A DNA stretch of 64,000 nt from positions 1 through 64,000 of the forward strand of contig JANZZL010000121.1 of NCBI GenBank assembly GCA_026419405.1, written 5' to 3'. This DNA is from Paracoccaceae bacterium (GTDB lineage: Bacteria > Pseudomonadota > Alphaproteobacteria > Rhodobacterales > Rhodobacteraceae). The first letter of the stretch is position 1. Each line of letters begins with the position of its first letter. The translations under genes and the position numbers were made by a program. Positions 62,354 to 64,000 of the stretch are shown here, in pieces. The notes under the pieces are model-generated. The model searched no databases, was not told where the DNA came from, and worked only from the letters and a program-made list of their open reading frames with translations.

Positions 62354-63631
62354 ATGAAGACCCTGCGCGGAAATGCGGCCCTTGCCGCCGCCGTCGCCCT
62401 TGTCGCGGGAACGGCGGAGGCCGAGACGACCCTGTCCGTCCTGCTCGACGGCAATGCCGACACCAACGCGATGATGGAGGCGCTCGCCGCCGCCTTCACC
62501 GCCCGCAACCCCGACATCACCCTGGAGCTGGAGAACCGGCCCGGCGGATCGGAGGGCGACAACGTCGTCAAGACCCGTCTGGCGACCGGCGAGGCCGGCG
62601 ACATCATCCAGTACAATTCCGGCTCGCTGTTCCAGGCCCTGAACCCGGTCAGCACCCTGGCCGATCTGACCGACCTGCCCGCGCAGGACAACATCCTGGA
62701 CAGCTTCAAGTCGGTCGTCACCGCCCCCGACGGCACGGTGCGCGGCATCCCCTTCGGCCCGGCCATGGGCGGCGGGGTCTACTACAACATTCCGCTCTAC
62801 GAGGAACTCGGCCTCTCCATCCCCCGGACCTGGGACGAGTTCATGGCCAACAACGCCAAGGTGGCCGAAGCCGGCCGGGTGCCCGTGGCCACGACCTTCG
62901 GCGATACCTGGACGAGCCAGCTCTTCGTGCTGGGCGACTTCTACAACGTGCTGGCCGAAGTGCCGACCTTCGCCGAGGACTACACCGCCAACCGGGCGAA
63001 GTTCGCCACCACCCCGGCGGCGCTGCGCGGCTTCGAGCATCTGCAGGAGATCTTCGAGGCCGGCTACATGAACCGCGATTTCGGCGTCGCCACCTTCGAG
63101 GACGGGATGCGCATGGTCGCCACCGGCGAGGCCGCGCATTACCCGATGCTGACCTTCGCCATGGCGACGGTGCGGCAGAACACGCCCGAACACATCGACG
63201 ACCTGGGCTATTTCGCCCTGCCCGGCCCCTCGGCCGACCGCAACGGCCTGACGGTCTGGATGCCGGCGGCGCTCTACATCCCCGCCGCCTCGCAGAACAT
63301 CGAGGCGGCACGGAAGTTCCTCGACTTCGTCGCCTCGCCCGAGGGCTGCCGGATCATGATCGAGGCGGTGGGCGCCACCGGCCCCTATCTGATCGAGGGG
63401 TGCGAGCTGCCCGCCGACGTGCCGCGTTCGGTGGCCGACATGCTGCCCTATTTCGAGCAGGACGGGCGCACCGCCCCGGCGCTCGAGTTCCTCTCGCCGA
63501 TCAAGGGACCGGCGCTGGAGCAGATCACCGTCGAGGTGGGCAGCGGCATCCGCTCCGCCGCCGAAGGCGCGGCCCTCTACGATCAGGATGTGGAAAAGCA
63601 GGCCCGGCAACTGGGCCTGCCGAACTGGTAG
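62354..63631 (+). CDS. Sugar ABC transporter substrate-binding protein
   Basis: A 425 aa extracellular solute-binding protein of the MalE/UgpB type (SBP family 1) with a signal peptide (about 1-23, ending AEA-ET) and the pattern NPDITLELENRPGG, followed by TWDEFMANNAKV. RBS GGGAGGAG precedes ATG 62354. It follows the rhamnosidase by 27 bases, so the ligand is probably a rhamnose-containing oligosaccharide or glycoside. Confidence 0.92.
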   Translation: MKTLRGNAALAAAVALVAGTAEAETTLSVLLDGNADTNAMMEALAAAFTARNPDITLELENRPGGSEGDNVVKTRLATGEAGDIIQYNSGSLFQALNPVSTLADLTDLPAQDNILDSFKSVVTAPDGTVRGIPFGPAMGGGVYYNIPLYEELGLSIPRTWDEFMANNAKVAEAGRVPVATTFGDTWTSQLFVLGDFYNVLAEVPTFAEDYTANRAKFATTPAALRGFEHLQEIFEAGYMNRDFGVATFEDGMRMVATGEAAHYPMLTFAMATVRQNTPEHIDDLGYFALPGPSADRNGLTVWMPAALYIPAASQNIEAARKFLDFVASPEGCRIMIEAVGATGPYLIEGCELPADVPRSVADMLPYFEQDGRTAPALEFLSPIKGPALEQITVEVGSGIRSAAEGAALYDQDVEKQARQLGLPNW

Positions 63632-63702
63632 CCTCCCGCCGGTTCCCGCCCCCGTCCGGTCCGCCCGGGCGGGGGTCCGGCCCTCTGCTGACGGAGCCCG
63701 CC

Positions 63703-64000
63703 ATGACCACGCGACGCCGTTCGCCCTATCCCTACTGGTTCGTGCTGCCCGCTGCCGTGGTCTTCGTGACGCTGTTCCTGGTGCCCACGGTCGCGAGCTT
63801 CTGGTTCAGCCTGACCCGCTGGGACCTGTTCGAGGCCGAGTTCATCGGGCTGGAGAACTATCGCCAGTTCTTCCGCGAGCCCTTCCTGGTGCAGGGCCTC
63901 GTCAACACGCTGATCTACGCGGTCGTCACCTCGGGCGCCAAGTCGGTCCTGGGCCTGCTGCTGGCGGTCCTGCTGACCAGCGGGATCTGGTTCCAGGGCT
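63703..64000 (+). CDS. Sugar ABC permease (MalF/UgpA family), cut by the window end
   Basis: The first 99 codons of an inner-membrane permease. A first helix (about 13-33, YPYWFVLPAAVVFVTLFLVP) is followed by FSLTRWDLFEAEFIGLENYRQFF and the start of the permease core, all typical of MalF/UgpA-like subunits. It continues past the right edge. It belongs with the binding protein at 62354. Confidence 0.92.
   Translation, partial: MTTRRRSPYPYWFVLPAAVVFVTLFLVPTVASFWFSLTRWDLFEAEFIGLENYRQFFREPFLVQGLVNTLIYAVVTSGAKSVLGLLLAVLLTSGIWFQG

Overview
The window is very GC-rich (roughly 70%), densely coding DNA. The gene content (C-P lyase operon, Tmm/Tdm trimethylamine oxidation, N-methylglutamate pathway, many ABC importers) points to an alphaproteobacterium, most likely Rhodobacterales (Roseobacter-like); I cannot name a genus. 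The first 36 bases are an Illumina Nextera adapter, so the left edge is a contig end with library contamination. No rRNA, tRNA, CRISPR, transposase or phage gene was seen.

Layout. 1-1345: end of a branched-chain-type ABC permease pair (livH truncated, livM). 1471-3357 (-): heavy-metal P1B ATPase. 3358-3843: non-coding DNA with a 13-bp tandem repeat. 3844-16636: a complete phosphonate locus, phnC-D-E-E2 plus a hexapeptide acetyltransferase, phnF (-), phnGHIJKLN, a 2H phosphoesterase (-), and phnM. Three copies of a GC-rich paired-palindrome repeat sit in it; one is translated inside phnI and one forms the C-terminal tail of PhnJ. 29777-16914 (-): a ten-gene operon running from a GlnT/GlxBCD-type ligase/amidotransferase set through three less understood genes to tmm, tdm and a dimethylglycine-dehydrogenase-like flavoprotein. 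A divergent GntR/FCD regulator (30019-30717), a class I amidotransferase and a second Liv-type ABC importer (31626-36270) follow. 37084-49101: an Amt transporter, N-methylglutamate dehydrogenase (mgdABCD), an XRE-cupin regulator, N-methylglutamate synthase (mgsABC) and gmaS. 53091-49191 (-) and 53276-58203 (+): an M20 amidohydrolase, a DDAH/arginine-deiminase-family enzyme and an FAD-linked oxidase, divergent from a LysR regulator and a polyamine-type ABC importer. 58837-64000: LacI regulator, GH78 alpha-L-rhamnosidase and the start of a sugar ABC importer.

How it works together. Tmm oxidises trimethylamine to TMAO and Tdm splits TMAO to dimethylamine plus formaldehyde. GmaS, MgsABC and MgdABCD convert monomethylamine to glutamate-bound nitrogen and a C1 unit. 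No dimethylamine monooxygenase (dmmABC) is visible here. The DDAH-family enzyme could release methylamine or dimethylamine from methylated arginines next to gmaS, which would tie the LysR region to the same theme; that is a hypothesis. The phn locus yields phosphate and a C1 or C2 product from phosphonates.

The strongest leads are the tmm-tdm/Glx operon with its unknown genes, the in-frame palindromic repeats in phnI and phnJ, the absence of phnP beside a 2H phosphoesterase, and a matched pair of 23-bp putative LysR operators placed near -65 of two predicted promoters.
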